Below the pieces are notes generated by a model. The model ran no database searches and had not been told where the DNA came from. It saw nothing but the letters and a program-made list of their open reading frames with translations. From positions 30,612-94,611 of the forward strand of contig JAVJRN010000019.1 in assembly GCA_040218415.1 (NCBI GenBank): a stretch of DNA of 64,000 nucleotides, in the 5' to 3' direction. Source of the stretch: JAVJRN01 sp040218415. GTDB lineage: Bacteria; Bacteroidota; Bacteroidia; Cytophagales; Cyclobacteriaceae. This document shows, piece after piece, positions 26,967 to 35,423 of the stretch. The translations under genes were made by a program, and so were the position numbers. Every line of letters starts with the position of its first letter. Position 1 is the first letter of the stretch.

Positions 26967-26999
26967 AAACCATATCAATCAATTTCTTATTTTCATTTT

Positions 27000-27857
27000 A
27001 TGACTAACCTTAAAGTTGCTGTTCAAAAATCTGGCAGGCTTAGCGAAGACTCTTTAAAGCTTTTTAAAGAATGTGGTATCAAGTTTAATAATGGTGCGAA
27101 AAAGTTAAAAGCTCATTCGAGCAACTTCCCAATAGAGTTTCTCTTTCTTAGAGATGATGATATTCCCGGCTATGTCGAAGATGGTATCGCTGATTTGGGA
27201 ATCATAGGGGAGAACGTTCATTTAGAAAAAGAGAAATCAGCCGATGTTATAAAGAAACTTGGTTTTTCTAAATGTCGATTGTCATTGGCTGTTCCAAGAG
27301 AATTGAACTATACTGGATTAGCATATTTCGAGGGCAAGTCGTTAGCGACCTCTTACCCCGTCATACTTGGTAACTATTTGAAGGAAAATGGCATTACCTC
27401 AGATATCCATGAAATCAGTGGTTCTGTAGAAATTGCTCCAGGAATTGGTTTGGCCGAAGGTATTTGTGATATTGTAAGCTCTGGGTCCACCTTGCTGAGC
27501 AATGGTCTCAAAGAAGTAGAAACGGTGATGAAGTCGGAAGCGGTATTAATCTCTTCCAAAACCCTGACGGATGAAAAAAAGTCACTTGTTGATCAGCTTC
27601 TTTTTAGAATAGATGCTGTACTCGAAGGAAGAAACAACAAGTACGTTTTGCTCAATGCACCAAAAGATTCACTAGATCAAATTATTGAATTACTTCCAGG
27701 CATGAGAAGTCCGACGGTACTTCCATTGGCCGAAGAGGGTTGGTGTAGCGTTCATTCCGTAATCAATGAAGACTACTTTTGGGAAAGTATAGAAAAACTA
27801 AGAAAAGCAGGTGCACAAGGAATTCTGGTAGTACCCATTGAAAAAATGATAAACTAA
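27000..27857 (+). CDS. hisG: ATP phosphoribosyltransferase, long form
   Basis: A 285-residue HisG_L that condenses ATP with PRPP, the first step of histidine synthesis. The N-terminus LKVAVQKSGRLSEDSLKLF, GIADLGIIGENV, the PRPP loop in EGICDIVSSGSTLLSNGL and a C-terminal ACT-like regulatory domain (about 215-285, PTVLPLAEEGWCSVHSVI) are present. The long form is feedback-inhibited by histidine and needs no HisZ. First structural gene after the leader peptide; hisD follows one base after its stop. Confidence 0.96.
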   Translation: MTNLKVAVQKSGRLSEDSLKLFKECGIKFNNGAKKLKAHSSNFPIEFLFLRDDDIPGYVEDGIADLGIIGENVHLEKEKSADVIKKLGFSKCRLSLAVPRELNYTGLAYFEGKSLATSYPVILGNYLKENGITSDIHEISGSVEIAPGIGLAEGICDIVSSGSTLLSNGLKEVETVMKSEAVLISSKTLTDEKKSLVDQLLFRIDAVLEGRNNKYVLLNAPKDSLDQIIELLPGMRSPTVLPLAEEGWCSVHSVINEDYFWESIEKLRKAGAQGILVVPIEKMIN

Positions 27858-27858
27858 A

Positions 27859-29214
27859 ATGATTCAGATATTTTCAAAACCTGATCAGCAAACCATTGAC
27901 AAAGCACTTCAGCGACCAGTCTTTGATCAATTGAAACTGACAAAGATTGTTAGACCGATCATTGACAAGGTCAAACGTGGAGGAGATAAGGCACTCAGAG
28001 ATTTGGCGTTGGAGTATGATCATGTTGAGCTAAAAAATATCTGGATAACAGAAGAGGAAATAAAGCACGCGATCAAGAATGTCGACGAAGGTCTCAAGGA
28101 AGCAATAAAAACTGCATACAGCAATATTTATCGATTTCATGAAGCTCAAAAGCAAAAAGATTTGGTGATGGAAGTCATGCCAGGTGTTATTTGCAGTCGC
28201 CGTTCAGTGGCCATTCAAAAAGTAGGTTTATATATACCTGGAGGAACAGCTCCTTTATTTTCAACCGTACTAATGTTGGCCATTCCAGCTCAAATAGCAG
28301 GTTGTAAGGACATCATCATTTCTTCTCCTACTAACAGATTAGGGGAAATAAATCCTGCGGTACTTTATGCAGCACATCTCACAGGCGTTAAAAAGATTCT
28401 GAAAATTGGTGGAGCCCAGGCCATTGCTGCAATGGCTTATGGAACGGAAACTGTGCCTAAGGTGGATAAAATCTTTGGGCCAGGAAATCAATATGTAACT
28501 GCCGCCAAGCAAATGGCTTCACAAGATGCTGTAGCCATAGATATGCCTGCTGGTCCATCTGAGGTTTTGGTGTATGTAGACAAACATGCCAATCCTGCCT
28601 TTGCTGCGTCAGACTTACTTTCTCAAGCCGAGCATGGTGTAGATAGTCAGGTAATATTGATAAGCAGAAGTAAGAAAAACGCGGAAAGAATCAATGAAGA
28701 AGTAACACGCCAGTTGGAGCTGTTACCACGGAAAGATATCGCAAAAGAGGCATTATCGAAAAGTGCTATTCTTGTGATTAAGGATCACGAGCAAGCGATA
28801 AATATCATCAATCAATACGGTCCTGAGCATTTGATTATTAACACAGCAGATGCAGAGGAGGTAGCAGAACGGATCGTCAATGCAGGGTCAGTTTTCGTAG
28901 GTCAATACACCCCAGAATCTGCGGGAGATTACGCTTCAGGAACGAACCATACACTCCCAACAAATGGATGGGCCAATTCCTACAGTGGAGTTTCTCTGGA
29001 TAGTTATTTGAAGAAAATAACGTATCAAAAAATTTCTGCCAAAGGCTTGGAACTGTTAGGCCCTAGTGTAGAAAAAATGGCTGCCGCCGAACATCTGGAA
29101 GCACATAAAAATGCGGTTACTTTGAGACTTAAGGATATAGAAGAAAATGGAAATAGAGAAGCTGATAAGACCCCACTTGAAGGGTCTTCAAGCCTATTCG
29201 TCAGCAAGGGATGA
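27859..29214 (+). CDS. hisD: histidinol dehydrogenase
   Basis: A 451-residue zinc enzyme that oxidises histidinol to histidine. Family blocks: GLYIPGGTAPLFSTVLMLAIPA, GGAQAIAAMAYGTETVPKVDKIFGPGNQYV, DMPAGPSEVLV, LLSQAEHGVDSQ, and the Zn/catalytic residues in GPEHL and SGTNHTLPT. Most HisD proteins end near NAVTLRLKDI; this one runs on for about 22 residues and overlaps hisC by 68 bp, so the extra tail is probably a by-product of the packed gene order. Confidence 0.96.
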   Translation: MIQIFSKPDQQTIDKALQRPVFDQLKLTKIVRPIIDKVKRGGDKALRDLALEYDHVELKNIWITEEEIKHAIKNVDEGLKEAIKTAYSNIYRFHEAQKQKDLVMEVMPGVICSRRSVAIQKVGLYIPGGTAPLFSTVLMLAIPAQIAGCKDIIISSPTNRLGEINPAVLYAAHLTGVKKILKIGGAQAIAAMAYGTETVPKVDKIFGPGNQYVTAAKQMASQDAVAIDMPAGPSEVLVYVDKHANPAFAASDLLSQAEHGVDSQVILISRSKKNAERINEEVTRQLELLPRKDIAKEALSKSAILVIKDHEQAINIINQYGPEHLIINTADAEEVAERIVNAGSVFVGQYTPESAGDYASGTNHTLPTNGWANSYSGVSLDSYLKKITYQKISAKGLELLGPSVEKMAAAEHLEAHKNAVTLRLKDIEENGNREADKTPLEGSSSLFVSKG

Positions 29215-30193
29215 GTTTACTGGTTCAGCATCGGTTTTTCTCGACGCTAATGAAAATTCCTTTGGCTCCACAGCAGAGGGAGCGTATCATCGTTATCCAG
29301 ATCCACACCATCAACAATTAAGGTCAAAATGGTCGGAATTAAAAGGAGTTCCTGTTGATCAGATCTTTTTTGGAAATGGCAGTGATGAGCCCATCGATTT
29401 GCTTATGCGGCTTTTCTGTGAACCGAGAAAGGACAATATCGTCATTATGCCACCAACGTATGGGATGTATGGTGTAAGCGCAGCGATCAATAATGTAGAA
29501 GTGGTCAAAGCGCCTCTAACAACTGACTTCCAAATTGACTTGGCTTCAACAAAAAAAGCTTGGAATAATCACTCCAAGTTATTGTTTATATGCTCGCCTA
29601 ATAATCCAAGTGGAAATATTTTAGATAAAGGTGCTATTGAAACGCTCATAAACGACTTTCCAGGAATTGTCATTGTGGATGAAGCCTACACTGACTTTGC
29701 CGAGGAGGAAAGTTGGTCAAAAAGGCTCGCTGATTTTGAAAACCTTGTGGTACTACAAACTTTGAGTAAAGCGTGGGGAATGGCTGCAATTAGAGTCGGT
29801 GCAGCTATGGCATCACCTTATATCGTTGCGATGCTAGAAAAAATAAAACCGCCTTACAACATCAGCTTACCAAATCAAGGGCTCGCCCTCAATGCCCTTA
29901 ACAATGCCTCAGAGCAAGTTCAAGTTGTTGCAAAACTTAATGAACAAAGAGTATTTTTAGCCAATGAGCTACTAGAGCTGGATATCGTTTTGAAAGTTTT
30001 CCCCTCTGATGCTAATTTTCTATTAGTAAAATTCGGAGAAGCAAGGAAGCTATACCATTACCTAACAAATCATGGTGTAATCGTAAGGGATCGTAGTACT
30101 CAGTTGCATTGCGAAGGTTGCCTGAGATTAACAGTTGGAACCAATGAAGAAAACCTTCAACTTATTGAATTGATTGCCAAATATCAATCCTGA
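29147..30193 (+). CDS. hisC: histidinol-phosphate aminotransferase
   Basis: A 348-residue fold-I PLP aminotransferase. LDANENSFG at the start of the core, FFGNGSDEPIDLLMRLF, SPNNPSGN, VVDEAYTDFA, and the PLP-lysine motif LQTLSKAWGMAAIRVG define HisC. It transaminates imidazole-acetol phosphate with glutamate. It starts 68 bases inside hisD. Confidence 0.95.
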   Translation: MEIEKLIRPHLKGLQAYSSARDEFTGSASVFLDANENSFGSTAEGAYHRYPDPHHQQLRSKWSELKGVPVDQIFFGNGSDEPIDLLMRLFCEPRKDNIVIMPPTYGMYGVSAAINNVEVVKAPLTTDFQIDLASTKKAWNNHSKLLFICSPNNPSGNILDKGAIETLINDFPGIVIVDEAYTDFAEEESWSKRLADFENLVVLQTLSKAWGMAAIRVGAAMASPYIVAMLEKIKPPYNISLPNQGLALNALNNASEQVQVVAKLNEQRVFLANELLELDIVLKVFPSDANFLLVKFGEARKLYHYLTNHGVIVRDRSTQLHCEGCLRLTVGTNEENLQLIELIAKYQS

Positions 30194-30212
30194 TTTTTAA
30201 AGACAAGTTCAA

Positions 30213-31310
30213 ATGAAACCAATACTTTTTATAGATAGAGACGGTACGATCATCTCAGAAACAGAAGACGAAAAAATTGAGAAGATTGAGAAGTTAGTCT
30301 TTTTACCAGAGGTGCTCTATTATCTGCGAAAAATAGCACAAGAAGGTGATTTTTACTTGGCAATGGTAAGCAACCAAGACGGTCTCGGCACACCTGACTT
30401 TCCAGATGAAGAGTTTTATCCAGTGCATGAATTTATCCTTAGAACACTGGAAAGTGAGGGCATCCATTTCGATGCGCTTCATATTGATGAGCATTGGGAA
30501 AAAGATAATCATCCTAACAGAAAACCAGGAATTGGTATGTTAACGGGTTACTTGAACAACAAAGACTTTGATATTGAAAATTCTTATGTTCTTGGCGACC
30601 GTTTGACAGATGTTCAGCTAGCTAAAAATCTTGGCTGCAAAGCCATCCATATTTGGGATGAAAAAGTCTCTGATTCGGCATTAACGACGACTTCTTGGAA
30701 GGAAATTTATGAGTTTTTAATCCTAAAACCTCGTACAGCTACAATCAGTCGTGTAACCAAAGAAACTGCTATCGATATCACGTTGAATCTCGATGGTCAC
30801 GGAGTATCAAACATCAATACGGGACTTGGTTTTTTTGATCATATGCTTGATCAACTTTCCAAACATGGTGGTGTTGATTTGAATATTCAGGTAAAAGGAG
30901 ACTTACATATCGATGAGCATCATACCATTGAAGACACTGCATTGGCACTTGGAGAAGCATTCCTGGAAGCGCTGGGGAATAAAAAAGGGATTACTCGTTA
31001 TGGTTTTCTGCTTCCAATGGATGATATATTGGCTCAGGTAGCGATTGACTTTGGGGGACGGCCATGGTTGGTATGGGAAGCGGATTTTAAGCGCGAAAAA
31101 ATAGGAGAGATGCCCACAGAGATGTTTATGCATTTTTTCAAGTCTTTCTCTGATACCTCCAAATGTAACCTCAATATCAAAGCAGAAGGAGGAAATGAAC
31201 ATCACAAGATCGAGGCGATATTTAAAGCCTTTGCTAAATCTATAAAGATGGCGATTTCAAGAGATTTGAACGCGATGGGAGAGTTGCCAAGTACCAAGGG
31301 CGTTTTATAG
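30213..31310 (+). CDS. hisB: bifunctional histidinol-phosphatase / imidazoleglycerol-phosphate dehydratase
   Basis: A 365-residue fusion. Residues 1-165 are a HAD phosphatase (LFIDRDGTI with the nucleophile Asp, MVSNQDGLG, LGDRLTDVQLA); residues 175-365 are the dehydratase with two metal motifs (HMLDQLSKHG and DEHHTIEDTALALGEA, later NEHHKIEAIFKAFA). The segment before NRKPG lacks the four Cys/His zinc ligands of E. coli HisB-N (here HIDEHWEKDNHPNRKP). It is the last his gene here; hisH, hisA, hisF and hisI are not in the window, so the pathway is split. Confidence 0.95.
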   Translation: MKPILFIDRDGTIISETEDEKIEKIEKLVFLPEVLYYLRKIAQEGDFYLAMVSNQDGLGTPDFPDEEFYPVHEFILRTLESEGIHFDALHIDEHWEKDNHPNRKPGIGMLTGYLNNKDFDIENSYVLGDRLTDVQLAKNLGCKAIHIWDEKVSDSALTTTSWKEIYEFLILKPRTATISRVTKETAIDITLNLDGHGVSNINTGLGFFDHMLDQLSKHGGVDLNIQVKGDLHIDEHHTIEDTALALGEAFLEALGNKKGITRYGFLLPMDDILAQVAIDFGGRPWLVWEADFKREKIGEMPTEMFMHFFKSFSDTSKCNLNIKAEGGNEHHKIEAIFKAFAKSIKMAISRDLNAMGELPSTKGVL

Positions 31311-31323
31311 ATAAAAAAGGCAA

Positions 31324-31363
31324 TTGACGTTAGTAAAGTAAAAGCTTACTTTACTAACGTCAA
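31324..31363. terminator. bidirectional terminator with perfect 18-bp arms
   Basis: Arms 31324-31341 and 31346-31363 are perfectly complementary over 18 bp around the loop AAGC. It lies between hisB and the convergent gene at 31376, so it probably ends both transcripts. Confidence 0.8.
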
Positions 31364-31375
31364 GTCAGCAAAATG

Positions 31376-31816
31376 CTACATTCTATCCCAAGGAATACCA
31401 AATAGCATCAACAATAAGGACAGACCAAAGAAAATGGCTTGAAATCTAAATTTCACACTGTCATCTTCAGCCTTCTTAGAAATAGTTCTACCTGCTTGAG
31501 CAGCAACGATACTCAGTACCATCACAATCAAGTGTTCCATTCCCCAAAACCTCAATTCTGAATCAGCCATCATATTGCCAAAACCAGCCGATCTTGCCTC
31601 TTTGGCAAGTGGGCTTATGAAATAGAGGATAAATCCCAAAAGGAGCTGTAAATGCATAAAGCCTACAAAAGATGCCGCTAAAATGTTGTCTAGCTTTTTG
31701 TACTTACCGTTACCAAATAGTCCAATGAGGGATTTGATGGTAACAAACACCACCAGTAATAGAATTATCCATCTAAATCCACCGTGTGCTTTGAGTAAAA
31801 TGTAATAAGCGCTCAT
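31376..31816 (-). CDS. four-helix membrane protein, cytochrome b-like
   Basis: A 146-residue protein with four membrane helices. It starts at the ATG at 31816 (MSAYYILLKAHGGFRW); an upstream in-frame start adds unconserved residues. The LLKAHGGFRW opening, MHLQLLLGFILYFISP and FWGMEHLIVM match a Bacteroidota family often labelled cytochrome B. The three conserved His (in KAHGG, MHLQ and MEHL) could bind haem, but this is inference. Function unknown. Confidence 0.72.
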   Translation of the reverse strand: MSAYYILLKAHGGFRWIILLLVVFVTIKSLIGLFGNGKYKKLDNILAASFVGFMHLQLLLGFILYFISPLAKEARSAGFGNMMADSELRFWGMEHLIVMVLSIVAAQAGRTISKKAEDDSVKFRFQAIFFGLSLLLMLFGIPWDRM

Positions 31817-31884
31817 ATTTTTTTTGCGTAAATATACGGCCTCTGGCAAACTCACCATGACCATTGCCGATAAATGTCGGCTAT

Positions 31885-32817
31885 TTAACCAATTATAGCC
31901 GAGATATCTTTTTTCATATTGCCGATCACATAGTCAATGACTTCATAATGGGTAATTATTTTATAATGACCCAGCCCTTTAGTATGTACGAAATGTGCGT
32001 CGCTCAAAGCATTTTGTAATTCTTCACCTCGCTCATATTTCACTGTTTCGTCATGCTCATCGTATATGAGATGAAGATTCATCGCGTTTAATTTTTCGTT
32101 TTTATTCCGCAAGTCAAAATAGCCAACTTCTTCTTTGAATTGTTTTTCAAATAAGCGGCAGAAGGAAGAATATACTCGTTCGTTGCAACCTACATCATTG
32201 ATGATGTCTTTGAGGAAATAGTTGACATAAGGTGGAGAGGCGATCAGAAAAAGATTTTTTGGTTGGATCGATGTTGGTAATTCGCTCAACATTAAGCCTG
32301 CTGCAATACCGCCATAGGAGTATCCAATCACCGTATCGTACTCGCCATTGGCCAAATAGTGGCTTTTCAAGATGTCTCTAAACTCTGGTAAGGCGGTGTG
32401 CTTCCCATCGGAAAGACCATGGCCTTTCATGTCAATTCCCTCCACTTGATAGCCCTGATCCAGTAACGATTCGATCATTCTTCGAAAATCTAAGATTTTA
32501 GAATTCCAACCATGACTTAGCAATACTTTTGGGCCGCTATCACCCCATTGATAAGTCATTATTTTAACGCCATTGTAGGTAGATGCTGAGATTTTAGCCT
32601 TATTTATCAGCAGTTGCTGGTTATCAGTAACCTTAGACCTATTTGGTTTAGTGAAAAAATGCCAAATAACTTTTGATGCGGTATTAGGACTTACATGTTG
32701 AACCATGCGAAGGCTCTTCTTGATCATCTCCAGCTTCCAATTAGACTTTGGTGGACGATCGGCAGGTCTTGCTCTGTCAATCTCACCTGCATCTATATTT
32801 GTGATTTTCTTCTTCAT
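31885..32817 (-). CDS. alpha/beta hydrolase under TetR control
   Basis: A 310-residue cytosolic alpha/beta hydrolase. The oxyanion segment is LLSHGWNSK, the nucleophile elbow GYSYGG, the acid is probably in IYDEHDETV and the catalytic His in GLGHYKI. The KGHGLSDGKH stretch is typical of lipase or esterase-like members. The substrate is unknown. A copy of the TetR operator abuts its start codon, and the tetR gene lies 31 bases upstream on the same strand, so it is most likely the regulated target. Confidence 0.85.
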   Translation of the reverse strand: MKKKITNIDAGEIDRARPADRPPKSNWKLEMIKKSLRMVQHVSPNTASKVIWHFFTKPNRSKVTDNQQLLINKAKISASTYNGVKIMTYQWGDSGPKVLLSHGWNSKILDFRRMIESLLDQGYQVEGIDMKGHGLSDGKHTALPEFRDILKSHYLANGEYDTVIGYSYGGIAAGLMLSELPTSIQPKNLFLIASPPYVNYFLKDIINDVGCNERVYSSFCRLFEKQFKEEVGYFDLRNKNEKLNAMNLHLIYDEHDETVKYERGEELQNALSDAHFVHTKGLGHYKIITHYEVIDYVIGNMKKDISAIIG

Positions 32818-32831
32818 ATACCGATCGGTAT
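32818..32831. promoter_or_regulatory. TetR operator copy 2, abutting the hydrolase start codon
   Basis: ATACCGATCGGTAT is a perfect 14-bp palindrome identical to the core of the site upstream of tetR. On the coding strand it occupies positions -14 to -1 before the hydrolase ATG. A bound repressor there would block both transcription and ribosome access. Confidence 0.8.
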
Positions 32832-32848
32832 TTTATTGGGTGAAAAAA

Positions 32849-33439
32849 TTATTTTGTTAATGCATCAATCTGCATTTCTAAACCTTTTTTGATTAAGCTG
32901 TAGGATTTTATATTTCCTTCAACTCGTGCCATGACTATGCCTCCTTCGATAGCAGCATAAAACATGGTTGCATAGAGTTCTATATCAATGTTTTCTCTGA
33001 GTTGTCCTTCTTTTATGCCTCTGGCGATGACTTTCTTGAGGGCGTCTTTTATTCGAGTAATGGTATGTACTACTCTCAAGCGCAGGTCTGGATGGTTGTC
33101 GTCTGCTTCAACCGAAGTATTGATTATGGGACATCCGCCTTCAATAGGTGGCTTTTCTATATACTTTTCATAGTAATTGAGAATCGCTTTTAGTTTTAGC
33201 GGAGCTGTTTTTTGAGCGCTAATATCCGCGCTTAGTTGATTGATGACCTTGTTTACCGCATAGTCAAAGGAGGCAATGGCTACTTCTTCCTTATTCAGAA
33301 AATTACCATAAATAGCCCCTTTGGACATTCCGAGCGCTTTGGTAATATCAGAGAGAGACGTGGCGCGATACCCTTTTTTATTAAATAGGGTGATGGCATT
33401 TCGAATGATTTTATCACGAGTGGCTAAGCTATTTGGCAT
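32849..33439 (-). CDS. TetR/AcrR-family transcriptional regulator
   Basis: A 196-residue repressor. The N-terminal helix-turn-helix is complete (RDKIIRNAITLFNKKGYRATSLSDITKALGM, with SKGAIYGNF as recognition helix). The ligand domain carries GGCPIINTSVEADDNHPDLR, seen in a Bacteroidota/Proteobacteria TetR subgroup. It is flanked by two copies of the same palindrome, one in its own promoter and one at the hydrolase start, so it probably represses itself and the hydrolase. The inducer is unknown. Confidence 0.9.
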   Translation of the reverse strand: MPNSLATRDKIIRNAITLFNKKGYRATSLSDITKALGMSKGAIYGNFLNKEEVAIASFDYAVNKVINQLSADISAQKTAPLKLKAILNYYEKYIEKPPIEGGCPIINTSVEADDNHPDLRLRVVHTITRIKDALKKVIARGIKEGQLRENIDIELYATMFYAAIEGGIVMARVEGNIKSYSLIKKGLEMQIDALTK

Positions 33440-33448
33440 ATTGGTGCA

Positions 33449-33468
33449 AATATACCGATCGGTATATT
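33449..33468. promoter_or_regulatory. TetR operator copy 1, tetR promoter
   Basis: AATATACCGATCGGTATATT is a perfect 20-bp palindrome ten bases upstream of the tetR start codon. Its central 14 bp recur exactly at 32818-32831. The length and the 6-bp half-site ATACCG suit a TetR dimer. Confidence 0.85.
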
Positions 33469-33515
33469 GAAAGCAAAATGTTTTTTGCTTGATGAAAATG
33501 GTGAATAAATTTGAT

Positions 33516-34580
33516 TTAAAAATTAAGTGTGAGTTGAGTCGTTGGTTTTTTCACAACTTCTTCAAAATTGGAAATACCAACGCCCAATAACCTAAAACCT
33601 GTATCATCGATTAATCGAGGATCGAATATCGATTGAACCAGATCAATGAGTTGTGTCTCTGAAGTTATTTTTTGATCAATAGTGTGGCTTCTGGTTATCT
33701 GTCGGAAATCACCATATTTGAGTTTGATCGATACTGTTTTGCCTCTTTTATCTGACTTAGTGTATCTGCGAAAAGTTTCTTTGGCTATTCGCGCTAACTC
33801 AGATCTAATGTCGTTTTCGTCCTTTATATCTTCGTTAAAAGTGTTTTCCGCACTCAGTGATTTTCGTTCTCGATCTGGTTTAACCAGCCTATGATCGATA
33901 CCTCTACAAATGGTATAATAGTAACTGCCCATTTTACCATATCTTAAAGTCAAGTCGGCAAGGCTTTTCTTTCTAAGATCATTTCCAGTAAAAATTCCAG
34001 CATATTTCATTTTTTCGGCAGTGGCTTTTCCTATGCCAAAAAATTGTTTGATGGGCATTTTCTTGATAAAATCCTCTGCTTGATCTGGTAGAATAACAAA
34101 AAGGCCATCCGGTTTATCCATATCAGAAGCTGTTTTGGCTAGAAACTTATTGTAGGAAATACCAGCGGAAGCGATCAGTTGCGTTCGTTCTTTAATTTTT
34201 GTCTTAATCTCTCGGGCAATAAGCGTGGCAGAATTGAGCCCAATTTTATTGGTAGTTACATCCAGATATGCTTCGTCCAGGCTGAGCGGTTCTACAAGTT
34301 CTGTATATTCAAAAAAAACAGCTCTAATTTGATCTGAGACTTCTTTATACTTCGTAAAATTGGGTTTTACGAAGATGAGGTCAGGACACTGCCTAGCGGC
34401 AATAGAAGAAGCCATGGCTGATTTTACACCAAATTTTCTAGCCTCATAACTTGCGGCAGCCACAACGCCACGTTCTTTGCTGCCACCAACTGCCACGGGC
34501 TTTCCTCGCAGTTCGGGATTATCGCGTTGCTCTACTGAGGCGTAGAAAGCATCCATATCAATATGAATTATTTTTCTCAT
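33516..34580 (-). CDS. dinB: DNA polymerase IV (Y family)
   Basis: A 354-residue error-prone polymerase. Start chosen at the ATG at 34580 (MRKIIHIDMDAFYASVEQRD, catalytic Asp8 and metal-binding Asp10). The second acidic pair is in LSLDEAYLDVT. The little-finger domain ends in a beta-clamp-binding-like tail (TTQLTLNF). It copies past DNA lesions. No SOS box that I can recognise is present upstream. Confidence 0.95.
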   Translation of the reverse strand: MRKIIHIDMDAFYASVEQRDNPELRGKPVAVGGSKERGVVAAASYEARKFGVKSAMASSIAARQCPDLIFVKPNFTKYKEVSDQIRAVFFEYTELVEPLSLDEAYLDVTTNKIGLNSATLIAREIKTKIKERTQLIASAGISYNKFLAKTASDMDKPDGLFVILPDQAEDFIKKMPIKQFFGIGKATAEKMKYAGIFTGNDLRKKSLADLTLRYGKMGSYYYTICRGIDHRLVKPDRERKSLSAENTFNEDIKDENDIRSELARIAKETFRRYTKSDKRGKTVSIKLKYGDFRQITRSHTIDQKITSETQLIDLVQSIFDPRLIDDTGFRLLGVGISNFEEVVKKPTTQLTLNF

Positions 34581-34882
34581 ATTCAAGCGATAGTTATAAA
34601 GCTTCGATTTCAAATGATTAGCAATCAAGAAGTGGTTCTATGAAAGATCTTTAAAGGTTAATTTGTTTCCCGCTAGGTTGATACTGTATTTCCAATGCCA
34701 AAAATACTATCAGTTTGTCAGTAGCTCTGCAAATGCGAGTGAAAATAGATTACATGAATTGATGATGCAAAGTATTGATAAGCACAATCGGTATTATATC
34801 AAATGATGTAGTTGTGTGAAATAATGTCGAGATAAGTTGGATACAATTAGAATTCCGTTTAAGTTTAAAAAATATCACTTAA
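34581..34882. other. intergenic region between dinB and the lipoprotein cluster
   Basis: About 300 bases without a supported gene. AT-rich with scattered stops in all frames read. It should hold the promoters of dinB (leftward) and of the lipoprotein cluster (rightward), but I cannot point to a convincing promoter motif. Confidence 0.4.
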
Positions 34883-34972
34883 CCCTTCAATTTAGCAAAC
34901 AGCTACCCTAGTGACCTAACTAGTTTTTTACACGATGAATTATTTGACCAATACATAAATTTCACAAGATGA
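34883..34972 (+). pseudogene. start-less homologue of the short reading frame at 35424
   Basis: This frame is open from 34883, just after a TAA, and encodes 29 residues ending ELFDQYINFTR before a TGA that overlaps the lipoprotein ATG (ATGA). The complete short ORF at 35424-35525 ends ELFDQYINFSR in the same place before the next lipoprotein. Of the seven base differences across the DQYINF(T/S) segment, five are synonymous third-position changes, so the frame has been under protein-level selection. No ATG, GTG or TTG occurs in this copy, so its start seems lost or is non-standard. Confidence 0.55.
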
Positions 34973-35379
34973 AAAAGAATATAATACAACTCTTTTGCAT
35001 TTTGATTCTATTGGTTTCATGTGAAAAGAATTGCGAAGATTGTGGTTCTTCAAGCTCCAAGGAATATTACATAGAAAATAAGAAAGAAATTGACGAAAAC
35101 ATAAAGTGGTTTGGTTTTGTCACATTTTCTTCAAACTTGGCACATGAAATTAATTTAGCACCACAAGAGCGGGTATTACTCTACCGTGGAGATAAACTCG
35201 GCAGTTCCGGAGTTCTTGGTTCACCTCCTTTTAATGACAATGAACGGGAGTATGACTCAGTACAATTTGAGTTTATTGATCAATCGATGCTATTCGTTAA
35301 AGGCGATTGCGAAAACGCTCAAAATCCTTTGTGTGAAAAAAATCAAGAACTCGTAAAAAATATAGAAACTAAGGATTGA
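34969..35379 (+). CDS. small lipoprotein, paralogue 1, ended early by an in-frame TGA
   Basis: A 136-residue protein with a lipoprotein signal (LILLVSC, Cys18) and a following Cys pair (NCEDCG). The body is a short beta-rich domain with KWFGF, SNLAHEI, LLYR and a Cys-containing QNPLCE motif shared by all three paralogues. The TGA at 35377-35379 is followed in the same frame by KELEWLFTIE and TAA at 35410-35412, which aligns with the tail of paralogue 2 (KIKEWLFTIK). So this copy lacks its conserved last ten residues unless the TGA is read through. No known family recognised. Confidence 0.7.
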   Translation: MKKNIIQLFCILILLVSCEKNCEDCGSSSSKEYYIENKKEIDENIKWFGFVTFSSNLAHEINLAPQERVLLYRGDKLGSSGVLGSPPFNDNEREYDSVQFEFIDQSMLFVKGDCENAQNPLCEKNQELVKNIETKD

Positions 35380-35423
35380 AAAGAACTTGAATGGCTTTTT
35401 ACCATAGAATAAAAAAAGCAAAC

